Source: Lachnospiraceae bacterium
GTDB taxonomy: Bacteria > Bacillota > Clostridia > Lachnospirales > Lachnospiraceae
Reading direction: 5' to 3'
DNA: 64,000 nucleotides
Assembly: GCA_017535945.1 (NCBI GenBank)
Contig: JAFXTJ010000032.1
Span: 1 to 64,000 of the forward strand
Shown: one piece after another, positions 44,420 through 53,897 of the stretch
Layout: each line of letters starts with the position of its first letter
How positions within the stretch are numbered: the first letter of the stretch is position 1
Made by a program: the position numbers and the translations under genes
Notes under the pieces: generated by a model
Seen by the model: only the letters and a program-made list of their open reading frames with translations
Told to the model about the DNA's origin: nothing
Database searches by the model: none

Positions 44420-45151
44420 ATGAGACTTTCCATCGAAGATCCGGCGGCGGAAAATGACGCCCCGGCGCGCACCCCGACCGATGAGGAGATGAAAAAAGAC
44501 CGCAGGGCACGGCTGGCTGCCATGTCCCCGCGGGAAAAGGCCGTTTATTTCCTGGATTATTACAAATATCCCGTCCTGGGGGTGATCGCCGGCATCCTGC
44601 TGCTCGCCCTCATCGTACATGAGATCGCGGGGAACAAGCCGGACGCCTTTAACGCCGAGTTCCTCAACGCCGTGTATTGGGACAGCGGAGAGGCCGCCGC
44701 GCGGTTCGCGGACGCCGCCGGGATCGACCTGACAAAAGAGAACTGCACTTTCTCGACGGATCTCCTGACGACACAGGATAATGACAATTTCACCCAGACG
44801 GACCTGTATACCATGGAGAAGGTCATGGTCCGCATCTCCGCGGCGGAGATCGACGTACTGGCAGCCGATGAAGCCCTCTTTATGCAATACGCGGAGGAGG
44901 GTCTCTTTATGGATCTGCGTGAGATATTCGGGGGAGAGATCCCGGAGAAATACCGGGACGCGGTGGTGACGGCAGCCGTCGTCGACGCGGACGGCAATGT
45001 GAAGGGGAACGCGCCCTGCGGCATCCGGCTGGAGGACGCGTCCTTCTTTAATGAATACAATGTCTATCCGATGGGCGGTGCCGTGATCGGCGTTCCGGCC
45101 AATACCAAGCGTCCGGAACGCGTCAGGGCATTTCTGGAATTCATGTACTGA
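44420..45151 (+). CDS. Membrane-anchored protein of unknown function
   Basis: A 243-residue protein. A highly charged cytoplasmic N-terminus of about 45 residues is followed by the motif MSPREKAVYFLDYYKYPVLG and one helix (VLGVIAGILLLALIVHEIAG), then an external domain. The external part has alpha/beta periodicity (EIDVLAADEALFMQYAEEGL, then GGAVIGVPANTKRPERVRAF) that resembles a small solute-binding fold. No lipobox. AAGGAG precedes the ATG. It converges with the aspartate kinase gene with no intervening base. Function unknown. Confidence 0.78.
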   Translation: MRLSIEDPAAENDAPARTPTDEEMKKDRRARLAAMSPREKAVYFLDYYKYPVLGVIAGILLLALIVHEIAGNKPDAFNAEFLNAVYWDSGEAAARFADAAGIDLTKENCTFSTDLLTTQDNDNFTQTDLYTMEKVMVRISAAEIDVLAADEALFMQYAEEGLFMDLREIFGGEIPEKYRDAVVTAAVVDADGNVKGNAPCGIRLEDASFFNEYNVYPMGGAVIGVPANTKRPERVRAFLEFMY

Positions 45152-46471
45152 TCAGATCTGTGTCTCCACAAAGATCGCGTAGATCGCCTCGATGGCGCGC
45201 TCGAAATCATCATTGTCCACGCCAATGATGACATTGAGCTCGCTGGAACCCTGGTCGATCATGCGCACATTGATCCGCGCATGCGCGAGCGCGGAGAAAA
45301 TCCGTCCGGCGGTGCCGCGCGTTGATTTCATCCCGCGTCCAACGACGGCGATCAGAGCGAGACCCGATTCGATCTCCAGCACATCCGGCTTCGCCAGCCG
45401 GTAGATCCCGGAGACGACCGCCTGCTCCTTGGAGACGAATTCGTCCTCGTGGACAAAGACCGTCATCGTATCGATCCCGGAGGGGACATGCTCGATGGAG
45501 ATGTCCTGATCCTCAAACGCCTGCAGGACCTTGCGCACAAAGCCCACCTCGGAGTTCATCATGTCCTTGGCGATGCTCACGCTGCAGAAGCCCTTCTTGC
45601 CGGCGATACCGGTGATCGTGTACTTCGATTTCTTCGCGGTGGATTCCACGATCCAGGTACCCTCGTCCTCCGGATCGTTGGTATTGCGGATATTGATCGG
45701 GATCCCCTCCTTGCGCACGGGGAAGATGGAGTCCTCATGCAGCACCGAGGCGCCCATGTAGGCCAGCTCGCGCAGTTCCAGATAGGTGATGGTCTCGATC
45801 TTGCGGGGGCGCTTGATGATCCGCGGATCCGCGATGAGGAAGCCGGATACATCCGTCCAGTTCTCATAGACATCCGCATGCGCCGCACGCGCGACGATCG
45901 CGCCCGTGATATCACTGCCGCCGCGGGAAAAGGTGCGGATGCTGCCGTCGGGATTGGCCCCGTAGAAGCCCGGGATCACCGCACGCTCCGTTTCCTTAAG
46001 CCGCTCTCCCAGCACCTCATTGGTCCTGTCCGCGTCGAAGTCGCCGTTCTCCTTAAAGAAGATCACCTCCGCGGCGTCGATGAACGGGACGTCCAGATAA
46101 TGTGCCATCACGATGCCGTTTAAGTACTCTCCGCGGGAAGCGGCATAGTCTCGGCCGGCTCCCGCGCCGAGTTTCTTTGCGATGACCGTAAACTCGTCTT
46201 CCAGCGAGAGGTCGATGTTCAGACCCTTGATGATATCGTCATAGCGGCCCCGGATCTCGCGGAGCACGCCGGAGAAATCCTTCCCCTCGCCGGCGAGTTC
46301 CTCGCACTGATACAGGAGGTCCGTCACCTTGGTATCCCCGGAGACGCGCTTGCCGGGCGCCGAAGGCACCACATAGCGTCTGTCGGGATCGCTCTTGATG
46401 ATCTGTCCGACCTTGGCAAAATGCTCCGCATCCGCCAGGGAACTGCCGCCGAATTTTACGATCTTCTTCAT
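45152..46471 (-). CDS. Aspartate kinase
   Basis: A 439-residue enzyme for the first step of lysine, threonine and methionine synthesis. The signature KFGGSSLAD is at residues 5-13, with FSRGGSDITGAIVA in the catalytic domain and two C-terminal ACT domains (about 295-439) for feedback inhibition by end-product amino acids. It is a single-polypeptide form without internal translation start. AGAGGAAA precedes the ATG. It follows homoserine dehydrogenase by 53 bases in the same operon, linking two branch enzymes of the aspartate family. Confidence 0.95.
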   Translation of the reverse strand: MKKIVKFGGSSLADAEHFAKVGQIIKSDPDRRYVVPSAPGKRVSGDTKVTDLLYQCEELAGEGKDFSGVLREIRGRYDDIIKGLNIDLSLEDEFTVIAKKLGAGAGRDYAASRGEYLNGIVMAHYLDVPFIDAAEVIFFKENGDFDADRTNEVLGERLKETERAVIPGFYGANPDGSIRTFSRGGSDITGAIVARAAHADVYENWTDVSGFLIADPRIIKRPRKIETITYLELRELAYMGASVLHEDSIFPVRKEGIPINIRNTNDPEDEGTWIVESTAKKSKYTITGIAGKKGFCSVSIAKDMMNSEVGFVRKVLQAFEDQDISIEHVPSGIDTMTVFVHEDEFVSKEQAVVSGIYRLAKPDVLEIESGLALIAVVGRGMKSTRGTAGRIFSALAHARINVRMIDQGSSELNVIIGVDNDDFERAIEAIYAIFVETQI

Positions 46472-46524
46472 TTTCCTCTGTCCTTTGGTCTCTCCCGTTG
46501 ATCCGTCACGGATCCAGGTCTGTA

Positions 46525-47736
46525 TCAATCCTCGTCGTCCAGCACGCGGATCCGGTTACGGACACCCGCGATCCCGCCAAGTTTCTCCAGAAATTCACTT
46601 TCGCGCACGGGGCCCGTCAGGATGCAGGCTTCGCCCTGCTCCGTGCAGATCGTCCGGCTCTCCGCAAACGCCTCCAGCACTTCCGCCTCATGTTCCCGTC
46701 CGACCCGGACGAAAAACCGGCGGGTGGCGTCCCCCATGGGGGCGAGCTGTGCCGGCTTCTCCGTCATGGAGACCGGTACCGTCCTGCCGGCATTGCGCAC
46801 GATCTCGCAGATATCCGCGACCACGGCGCTCGCCGTCGCGTCTCTGCCGGCGCCCTGTCCGTAGTACATGGAAGTCCCCAGCATATTGCCGTGCACGGCG
46901 ACCGCATTAAAGACCCCGTTGACGGAGGCCAGCGGGTGCTCCGCCGCGATGAGGTAAGGCGCCACCGAGATCTCCAGTCCTTCTCCGGTCATGCGGCAGT
47001 TGCCGAGGAGCTTCACCGCCATGCCGCAGGCGCGCGCACCGGCGAGATCCGCGGCCGTGATGGCCGTGATGCCCTCCGTGGGCACCGCATCGGGCGCGAC
47101 ATAGCCGCCGGTCATGAGAGACCCCAGGATCGCGATCTTGCGGCAGGCGTCATGTCCCTCGATATCCGCGGAGGGATCACGCTCCGCATAGCCCAGCTCC
47201 TGCGCCTTCTTTAATACATCATCAAAAGCCGCTCCGTCCTGCTCCATCTTCGTGAGGATGTAATTGGTGGTGCCGTTTAAGATCCCGGTGATCTCATCGA
47301 TCTGTTCACTCTTTAAGGCGCCCGCGAGCGTCCTCAGGATCGGGATCCCGCCGCCGACGCTGGCTTCAAAGAGATAACTGACATGATGTTCGGCCGCGAT
47401 CTTTAGGAGCTCCGGCCCGTGCTTCGCGACCAGTTCCTTATTGGAGGTGCAGACGCTCTTGCCGGCTTCCAGTGCCTGCTTCGTGAATTCGTAGGCCGGC
47501 TTCACGCCGCCCATGGTCTCCGCGATGACGGTGATCGAGGGATCCTCCAGGATCGTCCGGTAATCATGGGTCACCAGCGCCTCGTGCGGATCTCCCGGGA
47601 ACTCCCTGAGATCGAGGATCGCACCCAGCGCCACCTCTTCGCCGGCACTCGCCGCGACCTGCGCCGGATTCACATCAAGGACGCGGGCCACGCCCCCGCC
47701 AACCGTACCGTATCCAAGGATCGCTATCTTTGTCAT
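46525..47736 (-). CDS. hom: Homoserine dehydrogenase
   Basis: A 403-residue enzyme reducing aspartate semialdehyde to homoserine. The Rossmann motif GYGTVGGGVARVL is at residues 8-20, TSNKELVAKHG and GVFNAVAVHGN appear in the catalytic part, and a C-terminal ACT domain (about 325-403) should bind threonine. GGGGGTATGTGCG lies before the ATG. It leads the operon with aspartate kinase. Its mRNA is predicted to start at a stable hairpin. Confidence 0.95.
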   Translation of the reverse strand: MTKIAILGYGTVGGGVARVLDVNPAQVAASAGEEVALGAILDLREFPGDPHEALVTHDYRTILEDPSITVIAETMGGVKPAYEFTKQALEAGKSVCTSNKELVAKHGPELLKIAAEHHVSYLFEASVGGGIPILRTLAGALKSEQIDEITGILNGTTNYILTKMEQDGAAFDDVLKKAQELGYAERDPSADIEGHDACRKIAILGSLMTGGYVAPDAVPTEGITAITAADLAGARACGMAVKLLGNCRMTGEGLEISVAPYLIAAEHPLASVNGVFNAVAVHGNMLGTSMYYGQGAGRDATASAVVADICEIVRNAGRTVPVSMTEKPAQLAPMGDATRRFFVRVGREHEAEVLEAFAESRTICTEQGEACILTGPVRESEFLEKLGGIAGVRNRIRVLDDED

Positions 47737-47762
47737 CGCACATACCCCCGTATAGATCATCA

Positions 47763-47820
47763 AACCGCCCGGGTGCGCCGGGCGGTTATCCATTATACAC
47801 TATGACAGCGGGAAGGGCAA
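47763..47820 (-). promoter_or_regulatory. Promoter and 5'-terminal hairpin of the hom-lysC operon
   Basis: Minus strand: TTGCCC (47815-47820), 17-bp spacer, TATAAT (47792-47797), start near 47785. Immediately at that start is a perfect 10-bp stem, AACCGCCCGG/CCGGGCGGTT (47763-47787) with a 5-base loop. No T tract follows, so it is not a terminator; it would lie at the very 5' end of the message. Confidence 0.6.
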
Positions 47821-47999
47821 CAGGAAAGCCGCAATATCGCGGATAGCCGGATGGCGGCTCTTTGTTTCATGAGTTTCTCTCCGTCAACTTCCGGTGAGTG
47901 CGGGGACAGGAGTACCGGCTGTGCCTGCCGGCAGCGAACATCTGAAGATTCGCTTTTGTGCGGAACCGGTTGATACCCGGTGCGGGAGCGGTGCCGTCC

Positions 48000-49733
48000 T
48001 TATTCCCTGAAGAACGAAACCGTCTCCCGCAGGTCGTCCGCGAGGACCTGGAGCTGACCGGCGGATTCGCTCATCACGGTAAAGGTGGTATGCAGCTCCT
48101 GCATGGAGGCCGTGGTCTCCTCGGTGAAGGCCACATTCTGCACGGCGGCAGCCGCCAGATCACGGATGACACCCTCGAGATCCTCTCTGGTCTGCCGGAT
48201 GTCCTCCATACGGCAGGCGGCACGCTCCGAGGCTTCGCCGAGCCTGTGCAGGCTGTCTTTCATAAACTGCATATCCGAACGGGTCTCCGCGAGGAGTTCC
48301 TCCTGTGTGCGGGTATTGTCTTTCATCGTCTCATAGGAGGCGCTGCCCTTGGCGGAGCCCCTGATCAGTTCATCCGTGATCCTGCTGATCTCCTGCGCAT
48401 TCCGTCCGGTCTGATCCGCGAGCTGGCGGATCTCATCCGCCACCACGGCAAAGGCTTTGCCTGCATCACCGGCACGGGAAGCCTCAATGGAGGCATTGAG
48501 AGACAGCACGTTGGTCTGGGTGGCAATGGCCGTGATCGCGCGGGAGATCCCCGTGATCCGCTCCGCGGCATCCGCCGTGATCCGCATGGATTCCCCCATG
48601 GAATTGACAGCGTCAGCGATCCCGTCCGTCTGCGTATGAAGATCCGTCAGATGATCCGATGCGCGGGTACCGCAGGCCGCTATCTCGACCGCGTAATCAC
48701 CGATCTGCTCCACATCCTCCGACAGTTCCCGTACCCCCTGATCGATGTCACCGGCATCGTTGGATGCCAGCCGGACACATTCCGCCTGGGAGGCGGCGCC
48801 CTTACGGACCTCCTCGATCCGGTCCGCCATCATCCAGGAGGCGTCCGCCGCGACTTCCGCGGAATCCGCGAGTTCAAAGCCGGAATCACAGAGGCTGCCC
48901 GCCACTTCTCTCGCGGAATGGATCACGCGGGTCAGGCGCTCATCCAGCTGTCTCGCACTGTTCGCCAGTTCCCCGATCTCATCATCCCGCTTCTGCGTCC
49001 GGGGATCGGGCGCATGTCCGAGGGACCCGCGGGAGAGACCGTTCAGCACGGTCGTGAGATCCTCCATCTGTCTGCCGATCCTGTTGGTGATCAGCACGAG
49101 CGCACCGGCTGCAAGAGCCGCCAGGCCGCCCATCAGGAGTGCCAGGAGTAGAATCCGCAGACCGGTCCCCGTGAGGAATCCGCCGCGCATCCGGTACGCC
49201 GCAGCCATGCCGATCGTCGTGCCGTCCGGGTTGCGCAGCGGCATATAGTACACATCGGCCACGCCGTTCTCCGCAGGGACGAACCGCTCCCTGCCGGCGA
49301 TGACCACGCCGGAGAAAACCTCTTCCGCAGCGGGCATCCCCTGTTCTTTCGTGGACAGGACCTGCTGCCTGCCGAAATAGACGGCATAATCCAGTCCCGT
49401 ATTCTTCTTCAGCCGTCCAAGAAGCGGCTCCGCATCCGCCACGGGAACGCTCCCTCTCACGAGCACGCCTGTATCGCTCAGTCCCCAGTCACCCTCACCG
49501 GTCTGTTCCAGATCCGCCGCAAGTTCCCCCGCCGCAAGCCGCAGGAGCGCCTCCCCCGAGGTCTCCTCCGAGGCCCTGAGACTCCGCGCAAGAAAAACGG
49601 TCGATACCGCGCCCATGATCACCATGGCCGCGAGGGCGATCACCATATATTGCCGCAGGAGCTTGCGCGTCCTGCGTCCCTGCGCGCCGTTTCCGGTCAC
49701 CGCAGCCCATTTTCTGTATGTCCTGTCCTTCAT
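48000..49733 (-). CDS. Methyl-accepting chemotaxis protein
   Basis: A 577-residue transmembrane receptor. Two helices (about residues 29-50 and 195-225) enclose an extracellular single-Cache-like sensor, then HAMP, then a cytoplasmic signalling domain with the conserved hairpin tip [20 protein letters not shown] and the neighbouring [15 protein letters not shown]. It transmits ligand binding to CheA/CheW. The start at 49733 is supported by AAGGAGG; in-frame ATGs at 49760 and upstream lack it. No chemotaxis or flagellar gene lies nearby. It is divergent from a glycosyltransferase gene. Confidence 0.93.
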   Translation of the reverse strand: MKDRTYRKWAAVTGNGAQGRRTRKLLRQYMVIALAAMVIMGAVSTVFLARSLRASEETSGEALLRLAAGELAADLEQTGEGDWGLSDTGVLVRGSVPVADAEPLLGRLKKNTGLDYAVYFGRQQVLSTKEQGMPAAEEVFSGVVIAGRERFVPAENGVADVYYMPLRNPDGTTIGMAAAYRMRGGFLTGTGLRILLLALLMGGLAALAAGALVLITNRIGRQMEDLTTVLNGLSRGSLGHAPDPRTQKRDDEIGELANSARQLDERLTRVIHSAREVAGSLCDSGFELADSAEVAADASWMMADRIEEVRKGAASQAECVRLASNDAGDIDQGVRELSEDVEQIGDYAVEIAACGTRASDHLTDLHTQTDGIADAVNSMGESMRITADAAERITGISRAITAIATQTNVLSLNASIEASRAGDAGKAFAVVADEIRQLADQTGRNAQEISRITDELIRGSAKGSASYETMKDNTRTQEELLAETRSDMQFMKDSLHRLGEASERAACRMEDIRQTREDLEGVIRDLAAAAVQNVAFTEETTASMQELHTTFTVMSESAGQLQVLADDLRETVSFFRE

Positions 49734-49775
49734 CCGGCGGACCTCCTTATCTGTCTCCATTCTACCACATCTTGT

Positions 49776-49789
49776 GGGTTGCGCAACCC
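49776..49789. repeat. Perfect 14-bp palindrome in a divergent intergenic region
   Basis: GGGTTGCGCAACCC is perfectly self-complementary and lies between the chemotaxis receptor and glycosyltransferase genes. It could be an operator for a dimeric regulator. The flanking bases are not symmetrical. Confidence 0.45.
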
Positions 49790-49829
49790 CGTAGCACAAT
49801 ATCATGTGTTATCTTTTCCTCCCCCGACG

Positions 49830-49838
49830 TGCTAAAAT
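49830..49838 (+). promoter_or_regulatory. Extended -10 of the glycosyltransferase gene
   Basis: TGCTAAAAT (-10 TAAAAT at 49833-49838) ends six bases before the ATG at 49845. The start point would be the A of the ATG. No ribosome site exists between them. Confidence 0.45.
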
Positions 49839-49844
49839 AGATGC

Positions 49845-50915
49845 ATGTGTGACAGCAGCGGAAAAAACAGGATCGCCGTCATCATGCCGGTGTACAACAA
49901 TGCAGGAACGCTGGATGCCGCCGTACAGAGCGTGCTGGCGCAGACCAGACCTGCCGACGAACTGATCCTCGTGGATGACGGATCCACGGACGAGAGCCCG
50001 TCCCTGACGGACGGATACGCGGCGGCGCACCCGGAGCGGATCCGCGTGATCCACCGGGAGAACGGCGGTCTCATGCGCGCCTGGATGGACGGATTGGAGA
50101 ATACAGACGCCGATTATGTCTGCTTCCTGGACAGCGATGACACCATCGACGCCCGCATGCTCGAAGCGCTCGCCGGAGAACTCAAATCCGGCACGGACGG
50201 ACGCTGGCTGCCGGGACAGATCATTTGCTGCGCCTACCGCATCATCTATCCCGATGGCCGGACGCGGGATATGTGCCACGGAGCTCCTGCCGGGATCTAC
50301 GAGGGAGACGCGCTCACCGCGCTCAAGGACGGGCTGCTCGGTCACAGCCCCCGGCGGGTGATCTTAAGCCGCTGCATGAAGCTCACGGACCGCCGGCTCA
50401 TCGCGGACAACCTGTCTCTGATGGATCCTTCGATCCGCATGGGAGAGGATGTGAATACCATGGTTCCCGCGCTGCTCGATGCGGCGAGAGTCGTCCTCAC
50501 GAATGACCCCTTCTATCACTACTATCACTATGCCGCTTCCATGGCACACGGCTATGATCCGGGACTTCTCGCCAACTGTCAGCGTCTCCGGGAGCGCCTG
50601 CGCGTGATCCTGAGGGAAAAAGGCCGGGACGAAGCTGCTGCCGACCGCGAATTCTACTATCTCTTCCTGCTGGTGATCAAGAACGAATTCCGGAAAAAAG
50701 AAGATAAAAAAACGGCCACGGGGGCCGTATCGCGGATCCGCGATCTCTGTCTCAGGGAAAACATCCCGCAGCTTTCCGCCGGGGTCACCGATCCCCCGGC
50801 GGGCACCGGCGACCGGATGCTGATCCGCATCTGCAGGAAGCCCTCCGCACCACGGATCCTCGCCGCGCAGCTGCTCTTTGCTCTCAATGACCTCCGAGCA
50901 CCGCGTGCAGGATGA
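49845..50915 (+). CDS. Glycosyltransferase family 2
   Basis: A 356-residue GT-A fold enzyme with the nucleotide-sugar motif IAVIMPVYNNAGTLDAAVQS at residues 10-29, DDGSTDES and the metal-binding LDSDDT near residue 90. The C-terminal 150 residues are charged and divergent. There are no membrane helices. No in-frame upstream start exists near a ribosome site, and the ATG is likely the first base of the mRNA. It overlaps the 3' end of the GT26 gene by 32 bases (convergent). Its acceptor sugar is unknown; a role in surface polysaccharide is plausible. Confidence 0.9.
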   Translation: MCDSSGKNRIAVIMPVYNNAGTLDAAVQSVLAQTRPADELILVDDGSTDESPSLTDGYAAAHPERIRVIHRENGGLMRAWMDGLENTDADYVCFLDSDDTIDARMLEALAGELKSGTDGRWLPGQIICCAYRIIYPDGRTRDMCHGAPAGIYEGDALTALKDGLLGHSPRRVILSRCMKLTDRRLIADNLSLMDPSIRMGEDVNTMVPALLDAARVVLTNDPFYHYYHYAASMAHGYDPGLLANCQRLRERLRVILREKGRDEAAADREFYYLFLLVIKNEFRKKEDKKTATGAVSRIRDLCLRENIPQLSAGVTDPPAGTGDRMLIRICRKPSAPRILAAQLLFALNDLRAPRAG

Positions 50916-51642
50916 ACTTTGAGTTGGTGGAGAGATAACGCATGAATAACCGTCTGGGATCCTGGTGCAGGCGGTAGAGCCATTCCAGATCCATATCCTG
51001 CATCCATCCGGGTGCCCGTTTCAGATTCCCCGCATAGAAATCAAAGCCGGCACCGACGCCCACCATCAGACCTTTCACGCGTCCCTTGTGGTCGGCCATC
51101 CACTGCTCCTGTCTGGGAGCGCCCAGCCCGATCCAGAGAAAATCCGGTGCCGCTTCATTGATCCGCGCGGTGTAGGACGCGTCCTCTTCCGGTGTCAGCG
51201 GACGGAAGGGCGGCGAGATCATGCCCGCGATCCCGATCCCGGGATAATCCGTCTCCAGCTTATCCTTCAGTTTGGCCAGCGTCTTCTTCGTGCTGCCGTA
51301 AAAGAAATGCCGGTAACCCTTTTCAACGGAGATACGGAAGATCTCCCCCATAAAACCGGGTCCCGTGGTACGCTTCATATCGGGATGCCCTCTGTGCCTG
51401 CCGAGACGCGAGAGCGGCCCCCCGTCCGGGAGCGCAAGGAGCGCGCCGTTCTGCACCTCCCGGTATGCCGGATCCTCATAGCTCATCACCGTGGTATGCA
51501 CGTTGGAAACACAGATATAGTCCCCGGAGAGCTCCGGCAGATGCTCGCCGGTATAGGCGAGAAGCCGTTCCATATCGATATCGGCGATCTGTACACCCAG
51601 GATCTCCACCGTATCAAATGGACGGGTCCGTTCCTCAGACAT
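50884..51642 (-). CDS. WecG/TagA/CpsF family glycosyltransferase (GT26)
   Basis: A 252-residue enzyme of the GT26 family that adds N-acetylmannosamine-type sugars to lipid-linked carriers in teichoic acid or capsule assembly. It has the motifs ALPDGGPLSRLGR near residue 74, RHFFYGSTKKT and LWIGLGAPRQEQWM, all typical of the family. The start at 51642 has AAGGGGAATGTG upstream and overlaps the 3' end of dapF by eight bases. It closes the operon that runs from the TPR glycosyltransferase gene. Confidence 0.9.
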   Translation of the reverse strand: MSEERTRPFDTVEILGVQIADIDMERLLAYTGEHLPELSGDYICVSNVHTTVMSYEDPAYREVQNGALLALPDGGPLSRLGRHRGHPDMKRTTGPGFMGEIFRISVEKGYRHFFYGSTKKTLAKLKDKLETDYPGIGIAGMISPPFRPLTPEEDASYTARINEAAPDFLWIGLGAPRQEQWMADHKGRVKGLMVGVGAGFDFYAGNLKRAPGWMQDMDLEWLYRLHQDPRRLFMRYLSTNSKFILHAVLGGH

Positions 51643-52564
51643 CACATTCCCCTTCAAATACCGTCACGGCCGGTCCGGTCATGTAGACCCGGTCCGCCTC
51701 CCTGTCATATTCGCATACGATCTCGCCGCCCCGTACATGGATCGTCACGCGGGATTTCGTGAACCCCTGCAGATGACAGGCGACCGCCGTCGCGCAGCAA
51801 CCGGTGCCGCAGGCCAGGGTCTCCCCGGTCCCGCGCTCCCAGACACGCATATGGACTTCCTCCTCATTGTCGATATGCACAAATTCCGTATTGGTCCGCC
51901 GCGGGAAAGCCGGATGGTTCTCGCACCACGGGCCCGCCTCCTCAAGCGGAAACGCCGCGAGATCGACCTCCGCCGGCAGCACGATCACCGCATGGGGATT
52001 TCCCATCGAGACAAAGGCTGCCCGGAAGCCGGTCCGCTCCGCGATCCCGCCGGGCGCCGTATCCGCGTCCGCATAGGATGCCACGGTCATCCCGCCGCCG
52101 GAAAGCACCGCATCCGTGAGACCCGCCGGATCCACCGGGACCTGTGACGCTTCCAGGACCGGTGCGCCCATATCCACCCGCACGGAGGAAACCCGGCGCA
52201 CTCCGTCCTCTTCCGCCGCTGTGAGCGACAGGTATTTAATCGCTCCCGCACTGGCGATCGCAAGTTCCGTCCGGTCCGTCAGACGCTTCTCGTATACATA
52301 GGCCCCCACGCAGCGGATGCCGTTGCCGCACATCTCCGAGCGCGAGCCGTCGGCATTGTACATCTCCATCTCAAAATCCGCCTCCGGTGTCTCCGCGGGC
52401 GCCGGATTGATGAAGATCACACCGTCGCCGCCGATCCCGAAATGCCGGTCCGAGAGCCGCCGCACCAGCGCCGGCTTCTCCTGCGCGGGGATCGGGAACC
52501 GCGCCCCGTCGACGTAGATATAATCGTTGCCGCAGCCTTCCATCTTGGTAAAGGACAGTTTCAT
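51635..52564 (-). CDS. dapF: Diaminopimelate epimerase
   Basis: A 309-residue PLP-independent epimerase that converts LL- to meso-diaminopimelate for lysine and peptidoglycan synthesis. The two catalytic cysteines are visible: Cys79 in SEMCGNGIRC and Cys252 in ETLACGTGCCA. The N-terminal MEGCGNDYIYVDG motif is standard. GGGGAGG precedes the ATG, which overlaps the methyltransferase stop (ATGA). Genes around it are for envelope sugar transfer, consistent with a cell-wall role. Confidence 0.96.
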   Translation of the reverse strand: MKLSFTKMEGCGNDYIYVDGARFPIPAQEKPALVRRLSDRHFGIGGDGVIFINPAPAETPEADFEMEMYNADGSRSEMCGNGIRCVGAYVYEKRLTDRTELAIASAGAIKYLSLTAAEEDGVRRVSSVRVDMGAPVLEASQVPVDPAGLTDAVLSGGGMTVASYADADTAPGGIAERTGFRAAFVSMGNPHAVIVLPAEVDLAAFPLEEAGPWCENHPAFPRRTNTEFVHIDNEEEVHMRVWERGTGETLACGTGCCATAVACHLQGFTKSRVTIHVRGGEIVCEYDREADRVYMTGPAVTVFEGECDV

Positions 52565-53400
52565 ACGCTCCTCCCCGTTTTCCCCCGCTCGCGCGCCACA
52601 ACAAAGATCCGCTCGCTCCCCGCATGTGGTGCCCGGCCCGTGTCCGCATCCATTGCCGTCACACAAGTCATCCCCGCCTGACCGATCAGACCTCTGATCT
52701 GTGTCAGCGTATATCCCCGGCGGACATAGGTCTCCGTGAAACGCCGATACCGTCCGTCCTCTTCCCGCACATAGAAGACGATCTGTGCAGTGGAACGGCC
52801 GGTCCGCGTAGAATACGCATTCTCCCAGATATACTCCGCCCGCTCCGTGCCGTCCGCGATCAGCCGGTCGCCGAGGACATCCCGGTACATATGGCGCGTG
52901 TGAAAATCAAAAATGAACAGGCCTCCGGGAAACAGGAACCGGTTCACACCGCGCAGCATCCTCAGCATATCCCGGTCCGTGAGCAGGCAGTTGACGCTGT
53001 CGCACACGCTCACAAAGGTCCCTGCCGTGCAGTACAGATCCAATGCGCGCATATCCTGACAAAGGTACGGGACCGGTTTTTTCCTGCCGGCATTCTTCTC
53101 CTGTGCCGCCGCGAGCATCTCCGGCGAGAGATCGATCCCCGTCACGTCATATCCGCGGTCCGCGAGCAGACAGGACATCGTGCCCGTGCCGCAGCAGAGA
53201 TCGATCACGAGATCCCGCTCCTGCCGCAGAGCCTCCTCTTCGGTCAGGGTGTTGCTCCTGCTCTTTTTGACGGAAGCCTTTACCGGCTTCGATACGCCGT
53301 ACCGGGCGATCAGGGAATCCACGAGATCTGCCCAGCGTGCATAGGGCACATCCGCCATCAGCTCGTCATAGACCGATGCAAATCCGCCGTAGGAGGCCAT
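52561..53400 (-). CDS. SAM-dependent methyltransferase
   Basis: A 279-residue class I methyltransferase. The N-terminal ASYGGFASVYDELMADVPY is typical of a Clostridia family of putative methyltransferases; the SAM motif is DLCCGTGTMSCLLADRGYDV, followed by GIDLSPEMLAAA and FIFDFHTRHMY. A basic, low-complexity stretch (KPVKASVKKSRSNTL) is inserted just before the SAM motif, at about residues 38-55. Substrate unknown. It starts two bases after the exporter gene and is coupled to dapF by an ATGA overlap. Confidence 0.85.
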   Translation of the reverse strand: MASYGGFASVYDELMADVPYARWADLVDSLIARYGVSKPVKASVKKSRSNTLTEEEALRQERDLVIDLCCGTGTMSCLLADRGYDVTGIDLSPEMLAAAQEKNAGRKKPVPYLCQDMRALDLYCTAGTFVSVCDSVNCLLTDRDMLRMLRGVNRFLFPGGLFIFDFHTRHMYRDVLGDRLIADGTERAEYIWENAYSTRTGRSTAQIVFYVREEDGRYRRFTETYVRRGYTLTQIRGLIGQAGMTCVTAMDADTGRAPHAGSERIFVVARERGKTGRSV

Positions 53401-53402
53401 GC

Positions 53403-53897
53403 TCAGATCCCGAACAGCGCCCCGAAGCCCAGTGTGCACAGCACACCGACGATCACGCCGGCCAGTGCCACACCGCCTATGACCGCAAGCACACTGGTCT
53501 TGAAATCCATATCCAGGATACTGGCTGCCAGCGTCCCGGTCCAGGCACCGGTTCCCGGCAGCGGGATCCCGACAAAGAGTAACAGCGCGACAAACAATCC
53601 GCGTCCCGCCTTGCTCTTCAACTTCTCTCCGCCCTTGTGTCCCTTCTCCAGACAGAAGGTGAAGAAGCCGCCGATCACCGGCTTATCCTTGCCCCACTCG
53701 AGGACCTTACGCGCAAAAAAGAAGATGACCGGAACCGGCAGCATATTGCCCACCGCGATGATCACATACGCGGGGAGCAGCCGGAAGGCCGGATCCGCCG
53801 CATGAAAACCGTAAGCGAACGGGATCGCGCCCCTGAGCTCGATGAGCGGTACCATGGAGACAAAAAAGACGATCAGATATTCCGTAAAAGTGGTCAT
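53403..53897 (-). CDS. Small multidrug export-family membrane protein (COG2426)
   Basis: A 164-residue polytopic protein beginning MTTFTEYLIVFFVSMVPLIE, with the family features ELRGAIPFAYG and GIPLPGTGAWTGTLAA. About four to five helices are predicted. Members are annotated as putative small multidrug exporters, but direct evidence is scarce. The ATG overlaps the hisC stop (ATGA). Confidence 0.85.
   Translation of the reverse strand: MTTFTEYLIVFFVSMVPLIELRGAIPFAYGFHAADPAFRLLPAYVIIAVGNMLPVPVIFFFARKVLEWGKDKPVIGGFFTFCLEKGHKGGEKLKSKAGRGLFVALLLFVGIPLPGTGAWTGTLAASILDMDFKTSVLAVIGGVALAGVIVGVLCTLGFGALFGI

Noticed and set aside
47737..47999. Lysine riboswitch or T-box upstream of hom-lysC
   Set aside because: Only small hairpins and one 5'-terminal stem are present; none of the conserved riboswitch or T-box sequences are visible.
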